A model generated the notes under the pieces. The model made no database searches and had not been told where the DNA came from. It worked only from the letters and a program-made list of their open reading frames with translations. A program made the translations under genes and the position numbers. From Pelomonas baiyunensis (GTDB lineage Bacteria > Pseudomonadota > Gammaproteobacteria > Burkholderiales > Burkholderiaceae_C), in contig NZ_JBIGIB010000005.1 in the NCBI RefSeq assembly GCF_043555935.1, positions 62,001 through 126,000 of the forward strand: DNA of 64,000 bases, in the 5' to 3' direction. Below, piece after piece: positions 61,325 to 64,000 of the stretch; the first letter of the stretch is position 1; every line of letters begins with the position of its first letter.

Positions 61325-63079
61325 ATGGATGGCAACGCAATAGCTTCGAAACACCTGGCAGCGGCGCCGGGTCAGCAGCACACGCTGGCATCGGTTGCTG
61401 GCGTGCGAGTGGATCAGGTCATCGAGTGCTTCGCCTGGCTGCGCAGCGGCCCGTTGGAATGGGCATCCCATTGGGAGACCCCCGTTGCCGTTCTTGAGAG
61501 CCTGAGAGCCCAGCGCATCTGGGCGCTTGCACGTACTGCTGGTGAGCCGCCTACCCGTTGGCCGAACCCGTTGTTCTTGGATGAATGCGACGCGCTCTTT
61601 GGCTGCGGGGAGCGCGATCCGCACAAGCCGATGCTGATGGACTTGGCAGACCTGTCCAGTCGCTTGGCTGCTTGGTCGGGCATCCGGGTCGCCTACTGGC
61701 ACCAACTCGCACAGCGCAGCCAGGCTTCGCTGCGTGATCGGCAGGCCTTCATCCAGTGGATCGCACCGGTGGAGCGTCGGCTCAGGGATGAGGTGATCCT
61801 TCAGATCTGGCGGCAGTCGCTCCAGGGCGAGATTCTCCCAAGCCCCGTTTTCGCCACCGGTCACGCCATGACGCTGCCGTTGGTGCGCTGGGTTCTTGCG
61901 CCGCGCCAGGAAGTACTGCGCTTGCAGCGGCGCGCCGTCATCGGTCGCGCCCATGCAGTCATCGGACTTCTGCTGGGGCAGATGACGAGCTGTCGAGCGG
62001 AGGTCTTCGGGGCGCTCAAGTGCTTGGCACGTCTCTTCCGTGAGGGACGGCAGCCGAGTTCACGTGCGATCGCCAAAGCGTTGGCCCCCAGGCTTCACAT
62101 ACCGCCTTGGGCCGTACGACGCGTCATGCAGTTCGAGATCACCGGCGATGAGACGGACGCTGGAACGTCGTTGACGGACTTGCAGCGATTGAGCCATCAA
62201 CTTCCCGCGCGTGCGTGGCCTCGGGATCAGCCCAGTCTGCGCAGTGCTTTGCGGTGTTTGCGCGCGATGGACGGCATGTTGTGCTTTGGCTTGGTCGACT
62301 GTGTCGCTTGGCCCGAGGACATGCCTCTGCCACCCAAGGTCTTGAGCTGGATGCTGCGTGAACTGCGCGTCTGCCACCACGGCGATTGGTCGAGGTTCGA
62401 ACGGGCCTTGAAGGCAGAGGTGCCCCGCTATCAAGTACTCCACCAGATGCTCGCCCACCTGTCCAACAGCTTCCAGGATCTGCACCAAGACGAGCCTGAC
62501 GTCATGGAGCACATCGGCGCGCCGTGGCGGCGCTCGTCGCCTGAGTGGTGGTTGGAGCGATTGCCGCGCTGGTGGGCCAAGATCACCGCAACACCGCCGA
62601 CGTCACGTGGGCTGAGCTGGAAACTTCTGCACACCGGCCTGCGTCAGTATGGAAATCGCATGGTGCGCTGCGTGGACTCTGCGCGCGCGGTGAGTTCGCT
62701 GCTCGAACGGCATCAGCAGCAGCATCTGTGCGAATGGGTGAGGCCGAGCTTGGTGGGGCGGGTTCAGTGGCTTTTGTTCTTCGTGCCTGGGGCTCGGCAA
62801 CCGTGCTCGCTGGCCGTGCTCCATGCCGCGACAGGCCGCGGCAAGCTCATGTTGGAGCTGATTGCACAGGTCCCGCTATCGGGCACTGACGATCTCAGTT
62901 TTGACTGTCGAAGCGCAATGGTGGAACTTTGGAAACAGCGCGATGCGGAGGGATGGGGTGTCTTGGAGCGCGTGGAGCGTGAGGACGTTCTCGCGGAGGA
63001 CGAGGAATTGTTCCTGACCGTCGAGCGAACGCGAATGCGGGTCTGGCGATCGATCTCTAGCATCGCCAGCGTGCCCTAA
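61325..63079 (+). CDS. unknown 584-residue protein upstream of WYL gene
   Basis: 584 residues from the ATG at 61325, no family recognised. The sequence is rich in Trp, Arg and Leu, mostly helical, with segments such as HIPPWAVRRVMQFEITGDE and VRCVDSARAVSSLLERHQQQHLCEWV, and a C-terminal strand region (VGRVQWLLFFVPGARQPCSLAVLHAATGRGKLMLEL). The last resembles the end of PcfJ-like proteins only loosely. It lies 145 bp before a WYL regulator in the same direction and could be its partner. Confidence 0.6.
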   Translation: MDGNAIASKHLAAAPGQQHTLASVAGVRVDQVIECFAWLRSGPLEWASHWETPVAVLESLRAQRIWALARTAGEPPTRWPNPLFLDECDALFGCGERDPHKPMLMDLADLSSRLAAWSGIRVAYWHQLAQRSQASLRDRQAFIQWIAPVERRLRDEVILQIWRQSLQGEILPSPVFATGHAMTLPLVRWVLAPRQEVLRLQRRAVIGRAHAVIGLLLGQMTSCRAEVFGALKCLARLFREGRQPSSRAIAKALAPRLHIPPWAVRRVMQFEITGDETDAGTSLTDLQRLSHQLPARAWPRDQPSLRSALRCLRAMDGMLCFGLVDCVAWPEDMPLPPKVLSWMLRELRVCHHGDWSRFERALKAEVPRYQVLHQMLAHLSNSFQDLHQDEPDVMEHIGAPWRRSSPEWWLERLPRWWAKITATPPTSRGLSWKLLHTGLRQYGNRMVRCVDSARAVSSLLERHQQQHLCEWVRPSLVGRVQWLLFFVPGARQPCSLAVLHAATGRGKLMLELIAQVPLSGTDDLSFDCRSAMVELWKQRDAEGWGVLERVEREDVLAEDEELFLTVERTRMRVWRSISSIASVP

Positions 63080-63223
63080 GTAGCGGCTGCGACAGATCAC
63101 ATGAGCCAATCCACTAACGCCTCGGTCGATAGTGGAGTCGCATCCAGAATCATTACCGTCGCCCGGTCGACTGTGGCGGCAGCGCATTGAACAGCAGCAT
63201 CCAACCCAAGACCTTCCCCTGAC

Positions 63224-64000
63224 ATGCCATCCGCAGAGAAGTCCCAGTCGCTCGATCGCCTGCTGGCGCTCCTGGCGTTGATCCCCGTGGGGCGGTTGTC
63301 TACGACTTCCGAGCTGCTCAATGCGCTCGCTGGTCAAGGCATTGAAGTCGAGGCGCGGACGGTTCAGCGTGACTTGAGGATGCTGCAACAGCACTTCGCC
63401 ATTGAATGCGACGAGCGGAGCAAGCCGCACGGTTGGCGCTGGACTTCCGCAGGTGCCCGGGACTCCTTGTTGGGTCTGTCGGCGCCGGAGGCGCTTGGCT
63501 TGGTTCTGCTTGAGCGACATCTGCGGCATGCGTTGCCCGCAAGCTGGAGCAGCAGCCTGAACGCGCTGTTCCAACAGGCGCGAACCGCGCTGGAAAAAAC
63601 AGGCCCTCGAGGCCGGGCCACACGTTGGGTGTCTAAGGTCCACGTGGCACCACCAGGCCTTGGACAACTGCCTGCCGAACTCCCGCCTGCTGCGGTGCTG
63701 GAAGCGGTGTCAGAAGCTTTGCTGAACGAGCACCAACTCCAGTTGAGCTATCGCAAGCCGGGCACCCAGGAAGAGCAGAGTTATCTCCTTCACCCGGTGG
63801 GACTGCTCCTGCGAGGGCCGACGGTTTACCTGGCTGCTGTGACCGATGCCGATCGCACCGGCCCTGTTCGGCACTTTGCGCTGCACCGTATCACCGCTGC
63901 ACTTGCGTTGCCCAAGTTGTCGGCCCTGCCGGTCGGCCTGGACATGGCTGCTGCGATGAAGCGCAGTGGAGGGCTCTTTGGGACCGAGAGCGGCGGTGAA
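63224..64000 (+). CDS. WYL-domain transcriptional regulator, 3' end outside window
   Basis: 259 codons, still open at the last base. The winged helix (SLDRLLALLALIPVGRLSTTSELLNAL ... RTVQRDLRMLQQHF) and the WYL segment (LQLSYRKPGTQEEQ, TVYLAAVTD, FALHRITAAL) are clear. It matches the regulator at 49565-50530 closely in length, layout and sequence (for example RTIQRQLEVLSAHFAI versus RTVQRDLRMLQQHFAI), so the two are paralogues. It probably starts another regulated system beyond the window. Confidence 0.85.
   Translation, partial: MPSAEKSQSLDRLLALLALIPVGRLSTTSELLNALAGQGIEVEARTVQRDLRMLQQHFAIECDERSKPHGWRWTSAGARDSLLGLSAPEALGLVLLERHLRHALPASWSSSLNALFQQARTALEKTGPRGRATRWVSKVHVAPPGLGQLPAELPPAAVLEAVSEALLNEHQLQLSYRKPGTQEEQSYLLHPVGLLLRGPTVYLAAVTDADRTGPVRHFALHRITAALALPKLSALPVGLDMAAAMKRSGGLFGTESGGE

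Overview
The window is GC-rich bacterial DNA from a betaproteobacterium, most likely Burkholderiales. The evidence is the gene order and protein sequences of the spc and alpha ribosomal operons, zinc-free S14 and S4 proteins, a proteobacterial initiator tRNA, and a ligase-associated repair cluster of the kind seen in Comamonadaceae/Rubrivivax-like genomes. The genus is not determined.

Left part, core genome (1-21.4 kb). An uninterrupted run from rplX (cut by the window edge) through secY, infA, rpmJ, rpsM, rpsK, rpsD and rpoA to rplQ ends at a strong terminator near 8.78 kb. On the opposite strand lies a four-gene ligase-associated DNA-damage cluster: MBL exonuclease, ATP-dependent DNA ligase, Lhr-type helicase and PdeM. 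Next come an exported endonuclease/phosphatase-fold protein, a DUF4382-like lipoprotein, and an overlapping operon of ECF sigma factor, anti-sigma factor, small membrane protein and subtilase. An initiator tRNA-Met closes this part.

Middle part, accessory region (21.4-44 kb). Directly after the tRNA is a highly structured, ORF-free stretch. It looks like a HEARO/omega RNA (the guide RNA class of IscB nucleases), but no iscB gene is present. A YhaN-like ATPase fragment follows. A long minus-strand operon then holds a NYN/LOTUS-type protein, hsdM, hsdS (split by one in-frame TGA), mcrB, mcrC, a small unknown gene, hsdR and a 421-residue unknown. Type I restriction and McrBC-like genes are joined here by overlapping start and stop codons. 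A mobile-element module follows: ribbon-helix-helix protein, paired operators, excisionase-like protein and tyrosine integrase, with four accessory genes. After that is a complete integron: intI under a LexA-overlapped promoter, attI, and three cassettes whose attC sites satisfy the expected end-complementarity.

Right part, second accessory and defence-like region (44-64 kb). It contains a Nudix-type regulator divergent from a phosphoesterase with two matched operators between them, and a PD-(D/E)XK nuclease. It also has an AAA - Cas4-like/DEDDy nuclease - WYL operon and a double CbxX-type AAA protein with Sel1 repeats. A NERD-helicase, a HAD protein, a sirtuin and two unknown genes complete it. 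A second WYL regulator, closely similar to the first, runs off the window end. Functions in the accessory parts are inferred from domains and gene order; none is proven by the sequence alone.
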